Of a stretch of DNA of 64,000 bases, positions 37,328 to 45,600 are shown piece after piece. Position 1 is the stretch's first letter; the number at the start of each line of letters is the position of its first letter. The notes beneath the pieces were generated by a model that worked only from the letters and a program-made list of their open reading frames with translations, was not told the origin of the DNA and ran no database searches. Source of the stretch: Clostridiales bacterium (lineage in GTDB: Bacteria > Bacillota > Clostridia > Oscillospirales > Oscillospiraceae); the NCBI GenBank assembly GCA_004557735.1, contig SFFV01000004.1, positions 82,083 to 146,082 of the forward strand, read 5' to 3'. A program made the translations under genes and the position numbers.

Positions 37328-37789
37328 ATGACAAAAATTTTATTCGTTTGCCACGGCAATATCTGCCGCAGCCCGATGGCGGAATATGTGATGAAAGCGC
37401 TTGTCGCAGAAGCGGGGCTTTCGGACAAGTTTTTCATTGCCTCCGCAGCGACGAGCCGCGAGGAGCTGGGGAACGGCGTCTATCCCCCGGCACGGCGGAA
37501 GCTCGCCGAGCACGGCATCCCCTGCGCCGGTCACGCCGCGCGGCAGATCACGCCGAAGGATTATGTAAACTTCGATCTTCTCATCGGCATGGATGAAGAG
37601 AACCTCCGAAACATGCGCCGCATGTTTTCCGGCGACCCGGAAGGAAAGATCTCTCTCCTGCTCGACCACACCGGACGCGGCGGGAATGTCGCCGATCCGT
37701 GGTATACGGGCGATTTTGACGCGACATGGCGCGACGTGAACGATGGCTGCCGCGCGCTGCTGCAAGAACTCCGGGAAATTATTATGTAA
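37328..37789 (+). CDS. low-molecular-weight protein-tyrosine phosphatase
   Basis: A 153-residue phosphatase. The P-loop C8-HGNIC-R14-S sits at the N-terminus as in all LMW-PTPs, and the general acid Asp is D123 in DPWYTGDF. The length is standard. It removes phosphate from tyrosine or, in some Bacillota (YwlE type), from phospho-arginine; the residue after the first position of the loop that sets this preference cannot be judged safely here. It is transcribed alone from an extended -10 promoter, immediately after the right 179-bp repeat. Confidence 0.95.
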   Translation: MTKILFVCHGNICRSPMAEYVMKALVAEAGLSDKFFIASAATSREELGNGVYPPARRKLAEHGIPCAGHAARQITPKDYVNFDLLIGMDEENLRNMRRMFSGDPEGKISLLLDHTGRGGNVADPWYTGDFDATWRDVNDGCRALLQELREIIM

Positions 37790-37883
37790 ATTAAATTATG
37801 TCAATTTACGTTTTGCGGACGGATCGGCCGGTAAAATGTAAAAAGGTGTATTTTCGGTTATTTTCATTCCCGGATAAAGCGCG

Positions 37884-37889
37884 TATAAT
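37884..37889 (+). promoter_or_regulatory. -10 element upstream of the second phosphohexomutase
   Basis: TATAAT about 120 bp before the start codon, with a poor -35 (TTTTCA) 17 bp upstream. The 120-nt leader contains GC-rich complementary stretches (for example GCCGCAGCGGAC and GCCGCTCTGC) but no riboswitch I recognise. Confidence 0.5.
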
Positions 37890-38008
37890 GGTAATCGAAC
37901 AGAGCGTGAAGAGCGCCGCAGCGGACGGAGAGGCTTTAGCCGCTCTGCCCATGCTCCCCGTCGGGACGGAGCGCTGCGTGGAAGTTGTTTGGAACCGAAA
38001 GGAGTATG

Positions 38009-39427
38009 ATGCAGATGATAAAATTCGGCACCGGCGGATGGCGCGCCATTATCGCCGACGGGTTTACAAAGGAGAACATCCGTCTGCTCACCGCGGGGCT
38101 TTGCGCCCTCATGGAAAAAGAGGGTCATGCCGGCGCGGAGATATGCGTCGGGTACGACCGGCGCTTTCTCTCCAAGGAATCGGCGCACTGGGCGTGCGAA
38201 GTCCTCGCGGGCTATGGCTTTCGCCCGTATGTCATCAATCGCTCGAGCCCGACGCCGCTCATCATGTTCACCGTCAAGCGCCGGAACATGCCCTACGGCC
38301 TGGCTGTGACCGCAAGCCACAACCCCGCCATTTATAACGGCATTAAGGTTTTCACGGAGGGCGGGCGAGATGCCGACGCGGAGGTAACGCGCCGCATTGA
38401 AGCCGAGATCGAAAAGCTCTCCCCCGCCGATGTGAAGAGCATCGACTATGACGACGCCCTCGTCAGGGGAAAGATCGTCGAGGATTACCCGATGAACGAA
38501 TATCTCGACAGCATTCTCTCTGCCGTGAACGTGGAGGCGATCAAAAAGGCCTCGCTGCGCATCGGCTTTGATCCGATGTACGGCGTGAGCTGGTCGAGCT
38601 TGAGCATGCTGCTCACAACGTGCCGGTGCGATCTTGAGGTCATCCACGACCGCCACGACACGCTCTTCGGCGGTAAACTGCCCGCGCCGAACGTCGATAC
38701 GCTCAAGCCTCTCGCCGCGCTTGTGCTCGACCGGCACTGCGATCTTGGCATCGCGACTGACGGCGACGCCGACCGTCTCGGCGTCATCGATAATGAGGGA
38801 CAGTTCATTCACCCAAACAAGCTGCTTGTACTTCTCTACTACTATCTTGTGAAGTATCGCGGCTGGGAAGGGCCGTGCGTGCGCAACAACTCCACCTCCT
38901 GCCTGCTCGACCGTGTCGCCGCCGGGCTGGGACAAAAGTGCTACGAGGTCCCCGTCGGCTTCAAGTGGGTTTCCGCGAAGATGAGCGAGACCGGCGCAAT
39001 CATCGGCGGCGAGTCGTCCGGCGGCATGGCCGTGCGCGGCCATATCTCCGGCAAGGACGGGATTTACGCCGCGGCGCTGCTCGTGGAAATGCTCGCCGTT
39101 ACAGGCAAATCCGTCTCCGAGCTCTTCGCCGAGATCACCGGGCAGTACGGCAACCCCCGCTGGGCCGAGGCGGACTTCCGTATGACGCCGGAGCGCAAGG
39201 CCGAACTGCAGAAGCTCCTCTTCATCGAAAAAAAGACGCCGGCGTTCGGTGCGGCTATCGACCATGTCAGTCTCGCGGACGGCTGCAAGGTGTATTTTGC
39301 GGACGGCAGTTGGGTCATCTGCCGCTTCTCCGGCACGGAGCCGCTGCTCCGCATGGCCGCGGAAGCCGACGAGCAGGCGGCTGCGGACGGATACATCAAA
39401 GCCTTCCGCGATATGCTCGATCTCTAA
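38009..39427 (+). CDS. phosphohexomutase (phosphoglucomutase/phosphomannomutase family)
   Basis: A 472-residue alpha-D-phosphohexomutase. FGTGGWRAIIAD opens the enzyme. The phospho-serine is in VTASHNPAIYNGIK, the metal loop is TDGDADRLGV, the sugar loop is GGESSGGMAV, and the phosphate loop is RFSGTEPLLRM. It is shorter than the paralogue at 20527 and closer to PMM/PGM-type enzymes; whether it handles glucose, mannose or glucosamine phosphates is open. ATG codons at 38006, 38009 and 38015 follow AAAGGAG (37998-38004); 38009 or 38015 is the probable start. Confidence 0.93.
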   Translation: MQMIKFGTGGWRAIIADGFTKENIRLLTAGLCALMEKEGHAGAEICVGYDRRFLSKESAHWACEVLAGYGFRPYVINRSSPTPLIMFTVKRRNMPYGLAVTASHNPAIYNGIKVFTEGGRDADAEVTRRIEAEIEKLSPADVKSIDYDDALVRGKIVEDYPMNEYLDSILSAVNVEAIKKASLRIGFDPMYGVSWSSLSMLLTTCRCDLEVIHDRHDTLFGGKLPAPNVDTLKPLAALVLDRHCDLGIATDGDADRLGVIDNEGQFIHPNKLLVLLYYYLVKYRGWEGPCVRNNSTSCLLDRVAAGLGQKCYEVPVGFKWVSAKMSETGAIIGGESSGGMAVRGHISGKDGIYAAALLVEMLAVTGKSVSELFAEITGQYGNPRWAEADFRMTPERKAELQKLLFIEKKTPAFGAAIDHVSLADGCKVYFADGSWVICRFSGTEPLLRMAAEADEQAAADGYIKAFRDMLDL

Positions 39428-39592
39428 AAATCACACCGTGCATTTCCGCACGTACGCAAACGGGTCAGCGCCTGACGCGGCAATGGCACGCGCTATCGCC
39501 GGGCCGGCCGACAAGGTCCGCTTGTCCTCTGCCCTGCCGCTGTCGGTCTTCCGATTCGTTTGAGCAGAACATATGTATATATGTTATATGTT

Positions 39593-39634
39593 AAAGTCTG
39601 CGCAGAGACACACCTCTCGCGCAGACTTTAATTT
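39593..39634. terminator. bidirectional terminator between convergent genes
   Basis: AAAGTCTGCGC(A)GAG pairs with CTC(T)CGCGCAGACTTT across a short loop, with AT-rich flanks on both sides. It serves the phosphohexomutase (plus) and the SDR (minus). The rest of 39428-39670 shows no gene. Confidence 0.8.
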
Positions 39635-39670
39635 TATGTTAATATAATTATGTTTACTACATTATGTTAA

Positions 39671-40405
39671 TCAAAGGATAAATCCTCCGTCCACGGTGAG
39701 TACCTGACCGGTGACAAAGCTCGCATCGTCGCTCGCGAGATAGGAAACCGCGGCGGCGATGTCCTCCGGCCGGCCGAGACGGCGCAGCGGCGTTTCCTCG
39801 GCGAGCTGCGGCAGCACCTCGCTCGGCAGCGCATCGAGCATGTCGGTTTTTATCACGCCCGGCGCAACGCAGTTGACGCGGATGTGCGTTGGTGCGAGCT
39901 CGGCGGCGAGCGAGCGCGTGAGCGCGATGAGCGCGGCTTTTGTGGCGGAGTACGTCACCTCGCAGCTCGCGCCGCGCAGCCCCCACATGGACGAGATATT
40001 TACGATGCAGCCCGCGTGCTCGCGGAGCATCGGCGGGAGTACGGATTGGATGGTGTGGAACGCGCCGTCGATATTCACGCCGAAGTAACGCCGCCACATC
40101 TCCTCCGTCACGTCCTGAAAGAGCGCCTGCCCCGCGACGCCGGCGTTGTTGACGAGAAGGCTCACGCTGCCGAACGCATCCTCCACGCGGTGTACCATAT
40201 CCTCCACCTGCGCGCGGTCGGCAACGTCCGCCCGAAACGCAGCGGCGCGAAGTCCCTCGGCGACAAGCTCCGCCACGAGCGAGTCGGCGCAGTCCTGCCG
40301 GACGTGATAGTTTACGGCAACGGTATAGCCCTCGTGGGCAAGACGGCGCGCCGTCGCGCGGCCAATGCCGCGGCTCGCGCCGGTAACAAGTGCGATCTTT
40401 TCCAT
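39671..40405 (-). CDS. SDR-family oxidoreductase (FabG-like)
   Basis: A 244-residue short-chain dehydrogenase/reductase. The dinucleotide loop VTGASRGIGRA lies at residues 7-17, followed by the NNAGVAG motif, the catalytic Ser in NISSMWG, the YSATK pair (Tyr/Lys), and the C-terminal ASFVTGQVLTVDGGFIL typical of FabG-like enzymes. It is likely NADP-dependent. No fatty-acid genes surround it, so 3-oxoacyl-ACP reduction is only one possibility. The ATG at 40405 has GGGAGG 7 nt upstream. Confidence 0.93.
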   Translation of the reverse strand: MEKIALVTGASRGIGRATARRLAHEGYTVAVNYHVRQDCADSLVAELVAEGLRAAAFRADVADRAQVEDMVHRVEDAFGSVSLLVNNAGVAGQALFQDVTEEMWRRYFGVNIDGAFHTIQSVLPPMLREHAGCIVNISSMWGLRGASCEVTYSATKAALIALTRSLAAELAPTHIRVNCVAPGVIKTDMLDALPSEVLPQLAEETPLRRLGRPEDIAAAVSYLASDDASFVTGQVLTVDGGFIL

Positions 40406-40462
40406 TTCGTTTCCTCCCGGTGGTATGCGTTTATTGTACCGCAGACGCAAACGGAATACAAG

Positions 40463-40672
40463 TCACCGCTCGCTTTCCGCCTCGTATTCTCCGGTCTCCG
40501 TCTCGCCGAACTCCCGCGCCGTTTCGGCAACGACGGCCTCATACCCTGTGAGCGCGGCGAACGAGGAAAACTGCGCCGCCCGGTCGCGCCGCGGCATGGG
40601 CGGATGCACGTCGGAAACGTGGTGCGGCAGGGTGATGATATCGTCGTAGTCGCGGCATTCCTCGCGCTTCAT
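40463..40672 (-). CDS. YolD-like small protein paired with Y-family polymerase
   Basis: A 69-residue protein beginning MKREECRDYDDIITLPHHVS and containing RDRAAQFSSFAALTGYEAVV, the hallmark of small YolD-like proteins encoded next to UvrX-type polymerases in Bacillota. It overlaps the polymerase stop by 4 bp (ATGA). A role in controlling or assisting the polymerase is suspected but not established. Confidence 0.85.
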   Translation of the reverse strand: MKREECRDYDDIITLPHHVSDVHPPMPRRDRAAQFSSFAALTGYEAVVAETAREFGETETGEYEAESER

Positions 40673-42195
40673 GCCCGGTGTCCTCCGATCTGTTTGTTGC
40701 GCTCTCTCGTCGTCGCGCCATCTTCGAGATTCATGCCCTTCAAAATGGCGTTATTGCCGTAGCGCTGCTGGATGGAAAGAATGGCCTCCTGCCGCCGCCG
40801 TTCGCGCTCGCGCGCCTTTTGATCCGCACCGGGCGCGTTCGCTTTCTCCTCCGCGGCGGAAAAGAGATCCATCTGCTCGCCGCCCGCGGCGGCGCGGGGG
40901 ACTTTGTCCTCCGGCAGAACGCGGTTTGCCGCGACCGTTACGCGGCGCACGAGAAGGTTTTTGTCCGTAATGCGGTCATAGAGCGCCATGACCGCGTCCG
41001 TGATCTCGCGCGTTGAGGACGAATACTCCGTAAGATTGGCCGTGCCGTGGCCGTGCTTCGGCACACGGCGGCCGTAGCGGTCGGTGTGCGTTTCCCCCGT
41101 ATACTCCGCGGCGCGGGCAGGGTCGGCCAGATTTTCGACGTCGTATCCGATCGTGAGCGTGAGCTGATCGGTACACAGGCGCTTTTTCACAAGATCGAGC
41201 ACGAGAAGATCCGTCATTTCCCGAACGATGAGCTTTGCCTTGCGCCAGTCGTACGGCTCCTGAAGCACCTGGCCGGAGCTGATGCTGTTGGAGTCCGGCC
41301 GATAGGCGTGGATGTCCGCAATCGTACACGGCTCCCAGCCCCAGGCGTGGTCAATGAGCAGCTCCGCCTGAACACCGAACGTTTTATACAGCAGCTCTTC
41401 GTTATAGAAATCCCCGCTTTTCCCGAGCGAGCAGCGGGCGATATCGCCCATCGTATGCAGCCCCAGCGCTTCCAGCCGCCGCACCGTGCCCGCGCCGACG
41501 CGCCAGAAATCCGTGAGAGGCCGGTGGCCCCAGAGCTTGCGGCGGTAGCTCATTTCGTCAAGCTCCGCAATGCGCACGCCGTCACAGTCCGGCGGAATGT
41601 GCTTGGCTTCAATGTCCATCGCAATCTTGCAGAGATAGAGATTCGTCCCAATGCCCGCCGTGGCGGTGATGCCGGTCGTGTGCAGCACCTCGCGCAGGAT
41701 CTTCCGGCAGAGATCGTGCGCCGACATGCGGTACGTTGGCAGATAATCGGTCACATCCATAAACACCTCGTCAATGGAGTAGACGTGGATATCCTCGGGT
41801 GCTACGTAGTGCAGATAAATGTTGTAGATTCCGGCGCTGTAGCGCATGTAGTGCGCCATGTGCGGCGGCGCTACGACATAATCCAGCTCCAGCGCGGGGT
41901 TTGCCGCAAGCTCCGGCGCGCTGCACGATTTCCCGGTGAACGCATGGCCCGGCGCGGCGGCGCGGCGCGCGGCGTTGATCTTCCGCACCGCCTCCACAAC
42001 CTCAAAGAGGCGGGCACGGCCCGGAATGCCGTAGGCCTTGAGCGCCGGGGACACTGCGAGACAGATCGTCTTTTCCGTGCGGGTCAGGTCCGCCACAACA
42101 AGATTCGCCGTCATCGGGTCAAGACCGCGCTCCATGCACTCCACCGAGGCATAGAACGACTTGAGATCGATGGCAAGATATGTCCGCTCTCCCAT
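40669..42195 (-). CDS. Y-family DNA polymerase (UvrX/ImpB-MucB type)
   Basis: A 508-residue translesion polymerase. Catalytic carboxylates lie in AIDLKSFYASVECMERG (first Asp, residues 8-24) and VYSIDEVFMDVTDY (second Asp-Glu pair, about 135-148). Little-finger and C-terminal regions follow, then an unusual basic tail. It is paired with a YolD-like gene, as in other Clostridia. A consensus sigma-A promoter precedes it. I did not find a GAAC-N4-GTTC LexA box, so SOS control is not supported by the sequence. Confidence 0.93.
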   Translation of the reverse strand: MGERTYLAIDLKSFYASVECMERGLDPMTANLVVADLTRTEKTICLAVSPALKAYGIPGRARLFEVVEAVRKINAARRAAAPGHAFTGKSCSAPELAANPALELDYVVAPPHMAHYMRYSAGIYNIYLHYVAPEDIHVYSIDEVFMDVTDYLPTYRMSAHDLCRKILREVLHTTGITATAGIGTNLYLCKIAMDIEAKHIPPDCDGVRIAELDEMSYRRKLWGHRPLTDFWRVGAGTVRRLEALGLHTMGDIARCSLGKSGDFYNEELLYKTFGVQAELLIDHAWGWEPCTIADIHAYRPDSNSISSGQVLQEPYDWRKAKLIVREMTDLLVLDLVKKRLCTDQLTLTIGYDVENLADPARAAEYTGETHTDRYGRRVPKHGHGTANLTEYSSSTREITDAVMALYDRITDKNLLVRRVTVAANRVLPEDKVPRAAAGGEQMDLFSAAEEKANAPGADQKARERERRRQEAILSIQQRYGNNAILKGMNLEDGATTRERNKQIGGHRA

Positions 42196-42226
42196 GGCGC
42201 ACCTCCTTCGCGGTTGGCTTTTCTCT

Positions 42227-42255
42227 ATTATATTAGCTTATTGAGCGAATTTCAA
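42227..42255 (-). promoter_or_regulatory. sigma-A promoter of the Y-family polymerase
   Basis: On the minus strand TTGAAA (42250-42255) and TATAAT (42227-42232) with a 17-bp spacer, followed by AAGGAGGT before the start codon. Confidence 0.85.
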
Positions 42256-42290
42256 GAGAAAGGTTTTGCGGCAGCATTGTGCATTTATGC

Positions 42291-42321
42291 AAAACTCCCC
42301 GACGCCAGAGGCGTCGGGGAG
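42291..42321 (-). terminator. terminator of the azlCD operon
   Basis: On the minus strand CTCCCCGACGCC pairs with GGCGTCGGGGAG across a 3-nt loop, followed by TTTT. Confidence 0.9.
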
Positions 42322-42337
42322 AAAAGATGTAATCGGA

Positions 42338-42439
42338 TTATCCCTTCGGCAGAAAATCCAGCCGGACGATCTGCATTTCGGCATAGGAAAAGCCGCCTTG
42401 CGGCAGCCTTTTCCCTATAGAGCATTGCGCTGTGATCAT
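42338..42439 (-). CDS. possible 33-residue small protein
   Basis: A short frame starting MITAQCSIGKRLPQGGF and ending with LPKG lies between azlD and the terminator, in the same orientation, and stops 16 bp before the hairpin. No good ribosome site is visible and no homologue is known to me, so it may be chance. Confidence 0.2.
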   Translation of the reverse strand: MITAQCSIGKRLPQGGFSYAEMQIVRLDFLPKG

Positions 42440-42480
42440 AGCGTATACCCGTAAAAAGGCGACAGCTTTTGCCGGAAAAC

Positions 42481-42792
42481 TCAAAGAAGTCCGAGCAGAA
42501 GCTCCGCGACGAACGCCACGCCGCAGCACGAAGCCGCCACAGTGATGAGTCCCCCGCCGCGCCAGGCAATGATGATCCCGGCCACGAGCGCCGCGGCGCC
42601 GGCGATGGGCTGCTCCGTCGCCTGCACAATGGCGGGAAATGTCATCACGGCGAGGGTCACATACGGCACATAGTAAAGGAACGAGCGGAGAAACCGGCTG
42701 CGGATGGGCTTCCGGATGAGCGTGAGCGGCAGGACACGGACAAGGTACGTCACGAGCGCCGCCGTCAGAATGGAGAGGAGCGTTTTTGTCAT
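42481..42792 (-). CDS. azlD: AzlD-type branched-chain amino acid exporter subunit
   Basis: A 103-residue membrane protein with four helices and the family motif VTYLVRVLPLTLIRKPIRSRF. With AzlC it exports branched-chain amino acids and the toxic analogue 4-azaleucine in B. subtilis. The ATG overlaps the azlC stop by 4 bp. Confidence 0.92.
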   Translation of the reverse strand: MTKTLLSILTAALVTYLVRVLPLTLIRKPIRSRFLRSFLYYVPYVTLAVMTFPAIVQATEQPIAGAAALVAGIIIAWRGGGLITVAASCCGVAFVAELLLGLL

Positions 42793-43523
42793 GCCGCCGC
42801 CTCCTCTTCCGCCGGGCGCGGGAACAAAATGGCCGCAAGCGCCGAGATGATGACCGTGAGGATGATCGTCCGGTTGCCGGAGGAAAGAGAGCGCAGCACC
42901 GGCAAAAACGCCAACGCCGCGCTCGCGGCAAATGCCGAGAGGACGCAGCCGAGCACTACGCGGTTTTCCTTCGCCGGGGGGACGATGATGGCGAGAAACA
43001 TGCCGTAGAGCGCCACGCTCAGCGCGCTCACAATGCGCGCCGGAAGCAGATTGCCCATGAAAATGCCAAGCGCCGTACCCGCCGCCCACATCGGGATGGA
43101 GGCGGTCATTGCGCCGTAGAAATACCGCGGTTCGACGCAGCCCGGCCGGGCGATCGTGATGCCGAAGAGCTCGTCGGTCACGTCAAAACCGATGAAAAAG
43201 CGGTGGTAAAACGGCATATCGGGGCTCATGCGCTGGCTGAGCGCGCAGCTCATGAGAAGATAGCGGGCGTTGATGATAAGCGTTGCGAGCGCGATCTCCA
43301 CACAGGCAGCCCCGCTGCCGATGAGCGTGAAGAGCGCGTACTCGCCCGCCGAGGCATTGCAGAGAAGGCTCGAGAGCAGTCCCTGCGCTACGGTGAGCCC
43401 GGCGTTGCGCGCGGCAATGCCGAGAGAAAACGAGACGGCAAAATAGCCGAGACCAATGGGAAAGCCGTCGCGCAGGCCTTCAAAATAGACGCTGCGGCGG
43501 CTGCTGGAATGCGTTTGATTCAT
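42789..43523 (-). CDS. azlC: AzlC-type branched-chain amino acid exporter subunit
   Basis: A 244-residue membrane protein (7-8 helices) with the AzlC signature FEGLRDGFPIGLGYFAVSFS near the N-terminus and NARYLLMSCALS after the third helix. The ATG at 43523 is preceded only by a weak AAAGAAG site. It forms an operon with azlD. Confidence 0.93.
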   Translation of the reverse strand: MNQTHSSSRRSVYFEGLRDGFPIGLGYFAVSFSLGIAARNAGLTVAQGLLSSLLCNASAGEYALFTLIGSGAACVEIALATLIINARYLLMSCALSQRMSPDMPFYHRFFIGFDVTDELFGITIARPGCVEPRYFYGAMTASIPMWAAGTALGIFMGNLLPARIVSALSVALYGMFLAIIVPPAKENRVVLGCVLSAFAASAALAFLPVLRSLSSGNRTIILTVIISALAAILFPRPAEEEAAA

Positions 43524-43636
43524 GGCGGCTTCTTTCTTATCGTAATAGGGGGGTACGTTGAGAACTTGTACCACATTTCCCCCGCTCTGGCAAGAGCTTT
43601 TCGGAAAGAAACGAAGAAAACCCCGTCTTTCTTTCT

Positions 43637-43676
43637 CCCGTCTTTGATCTGCCGGTACCGGCAGATCAAAGACGGG
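43637..43676. repeat. perfect 40-bp palindrome
   Basis: The left half CCCGTCTTTGATCTGCCGGT is the exact reverse complement of the right half, with no loop. A further partial copy of its left end (CCCGTCTTTC) lies at 43622-43631. Confidence 0.85.
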
Positions 43677-43845
43677 CAAAGAGATCGATATACAGCGCCA
43701 CGGTCATGCCGGGCATCGCGGCAAGGACGCCTTCCGCCTGCGGGAGCGCGCGGAAAAGCAGCGGGAGCATTGAGCAAAAAAAACACCACAATGTATTGTA
43801 CTGCGATATATTCGTCAAGTCCTTTCTTCACCTTGACAAAGTGTG

Positions 43846-43851
43846 TATAAT
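43846..43851 (+). promoter_or_regulatory. -10 element of the EamA transporter gene
   Basis: TATAAT 31 bp before the start codon. A TTGACA is present but only 7 bp upstream of it; at the proper distance the sequence reads TTTCTT, so the -35 is weak. Confidence 0.5.
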
Positions 43852-43882
43852 GATTTCGTAGAGAAAAACAGGAGTGAGGTCG

Positions 43883-44779
43883 TTGAACAAGCCCCAGCAA
43901 AAGAGCGAGCGCACGCTCGGCGTTATATGCATTTTATGCTCGGCATTCTGTTTCTCGCTGATGTCGGTTTTAGTCCGGCTCGCCGGAGACGTTCCCGTCA
44001 TGCAGAAGATCTTCTTCCGCAATCTGGTGGCGGCGCTTGCCGCCTTTGCCATTCTCGCGCGCGAGAGAAAAGGCTTTCGCATCCGCAAGGGCTGTCTCGG
44101 CGGACATCTGGCGCGCAGCGTCACCGGTATGATCGGTATGGTGGCAAACTTTTGGGCCATTGACCATATCGGCATTGCCGACGCCAATATGCTCAACAAG
44201 CTCTCGCCGTTCTTTGCCATTATCCTTTCCATATTCATCCTGCGCGAGTTCCCGAAGAAGGCGGACATTTTCAGCGTTCTGGCGGCATTCGTCGGCGCGG
44301 TGTTCGTCGTCCGTCCCACGGCGGGCATTGCCAGCCTTCCGGCGCTTGTCGGCGTGCTGGGCGGTCTCGGCGCCGGCGCGGCGTATACGTTCGTGCGCCA
44401 TCTCAGTCAGAAGGGCGAGCGCGGGCCGGAGATCGTGATGTTCTTCTCCGCGTTCACCTGCGTCTGCTCCGTCCCGTTCTTCGCTTTCCGCTTCCAGCCG
44501 ATGAGCGCCCGGCAATGGATCTTCCTGCTGCTTGCCGGCTGCGCTGCGGCCGGAGGACAGCTTTCCGTCACCGCCGCCTACCGTCACGCCCCGGCGAAGG
44601 AAATTTCGGTGTTCGACTACTCGCAGATCATCTATGCCGCGCTCTGGGGCTTCTTCCTCTTTGGCGAGCTTCCGGACGCGCTGAGCATCCTTGGCTACGT
44701 TATCATCATCGGCGCGGCGGTATTCCGCTGCATCTTCAATCTGCACGCCGACAAAAAGGCCGCCGCGGAAAAGAGCTGA
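43883..44779 (+). CDS. EamA-family (DMT superfamily) exporter
   Basis: A 298-residue protein with ten transmembrane helices arranged as two EamA repeats (LGVICILCSAFCFSLMSVLV... and LVGVLGGLGAGAAYTFVRHL...). Such proteins export or exchange metabolites; the substrate cannot be inferred. The start is probably TTG 43883, 8 nt after AGGAG; a GTG at 43874 overlaps the ribosome site. It is transcribed alone and followed by a terminator. Confidence 0.9.
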   Translation: MNKPQQKSERTLGVICILCSAFCFSLMSVLVRLAGDVPVMQKIFFRNLVAALAAFAILARERKGFRIRKGCLGGHLARSVTGMIGMVANFWAIDHIGIADANMLNKLSPFFAIILSIFILREFPKKADIFSVLAAFVGAVFVVRPTAGIASLPALVGVLGGLGAGAAYTFVRHLSQKGERGPEIVMFFSAFTCVCSVPFFAFRFQPMSARQWIFLLLAGCAAAGGQLSVTAAYRHAPAKEISVFDYSQIIYAALWGFFLFGELPDALSILGYVIIIGAAVFRCIFNLHADKKAAAEKS

Positions 44780-44786
44780 TTTTCCG

Positions 44787-44821
44787 GAGAGCGTACTGCA
44801 CAGATACGCTCTCCTGTTTTA
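44787..44821 (+). terminator. terminator of the EamA gene
   Basis: GGAGAGCGTA pairs with TACGCTCTCC across a 9-nt loop, followed by TGTTTTA. Confidence 0.85.
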
Positions 44822-44855
44822 CGAAATATTTTTATCGTTTTTCGATAATTTTATA

Positions 44856-44884
44856 TTGACATTCGGATTTCGGTATGGTATTCT
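44856..44884 (+). promoter_or_regulatory. sigma-A promoter of the DUF2975 operon
   Basis: TTGACA (44856-44861) and TATTCT (44879-44884) with a 17-bp spacer, 20 bp before the DUF2975 start codon. Confidence 0.75.
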
Positions 44885-44904
44885 CCGACCATGGAGGCGA
44901 TAAC

Positions 44905-45366
44905 ATGAAACAAAAACTTACCTCACCGGGCGTCGCCCGGTTCACCAAAGCCCTTCTGGACGTTCTCTTTTACGCCGGGATCGCCGTGACGGTGTCTCTG
45001 CCGTGGACAATGCGCTGGGCCGCGCGCTTTTATCCCTCGTTCGCAGCGCGGCTCGCGCTGCACACGGCGCTCTTCCTGCTCGCCGGGATGTGCGCCGTGC
45101 TGATCCTTTTCGAGCTGCGGCGGATGCTCAAAACCGTCGTCTCCGACGATTGCTTCGTGCGGCAGAACGTTTCGAGCCTGTGCCGCATGGCGTACTACGC
45201 TTTTGCGATCGCGGCGCTCATGGCGGTGCGGCTCGTTGTGTTCTTTACGCCGGGAATGCTCGCCATCGTGTGCGTGTTTTTGCTGGCCGGGCTTTTTTCG
45301 CTCGTGCTCGCTCAGGTATTCGACCGCGCCGTAAGCTATAAGCAGGACAACGATCTCACGATCTGA
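44905..45366 (+). CDS. DUF2975 membrane protein
   Basis: A 153-residue protein with four helices and a basic N-terminus, matching DUF2975 (VSDDCFVRQNVSSLCRMAYYAF between helices 2 and 3). Members are almost always followed by a small XRE regulator, as here, and are thought to sense or anchor a signal; the function is not known. GGAGG lies 7 nt before the ATG. Confidence 0.85.
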   Translation: MKQKLTSPGVARFTKALLDVLFYAGIAVTVSLPWTMRWAARFYPSFAARLALHTALFLLAGMCAVLILFELRRMLKTVVSDDCFVRQNVSSLCRMAYYAFAIAALMAVRLVVFFTPGMLAIVCVFLLAGLFSLVLAQVFDRAVSYKQDNDLTI

Positions 45367-45375
45367 GGTGACGGT

Positions 45376-45600
45376 ATGATCGTAGTGAATCTCGATGTAA
45401 TGATGGCCAAACGGAAGATCGGGCTTGGTGAGCTGGCCGAAAAGGTTGACATAACCATGGCAAATCTCTCTGTTTTGAAAAACAACAAGGCGCGCGCCGT
45501 GCGTTTTTCCACGCTGGACGCACTTTGCCGGGCGCTGGACTGCCAGCCGGGCGACATTCTTGCCTGGGAACCGGATAAGGAGGAAAACGATGGATTCTAA
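45376..45600 (+). CDS. small XRE-family (HTH_26, YozG-like) regulator
   Basis: A 74-residue Cro/CI-type protein: KIGLGELAEKVDITMANLSVLKNN is the helix-turn-helix, and the tail DALCRALDCQPGDILAW is typical of YozG-like regulators. GAGGTGA precedes the ATG. It follows DUF2975 by 9 bp and overlaps the next gene by 11 bp, so it probably regulates this operon together with the membrane protein. Confidence 0.9.
   Translation: MIVVNLDVMMAKRKIGLGELAEKVDITMANLSVLKNNKARAVRFSTLDALCRALDCQPGDILAWEPDKEENDGF

Larger units (their letters stand above)
43524..43882. other. gene-free interval with a perfect 40-bp palindrome
   Basis: The interval separates divergent azlC and the EamA gene. It holds the 40-bp palindrome (43637-43676), a 35-residue minus-strand frame (about 43671-43776, MLPLLFRALPQAEGVL...) that has no recognised homologue and may be a gene remnant, and promoter-like elements near the EamA start. 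No convincing gene was seen. Confidence 0.6.
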
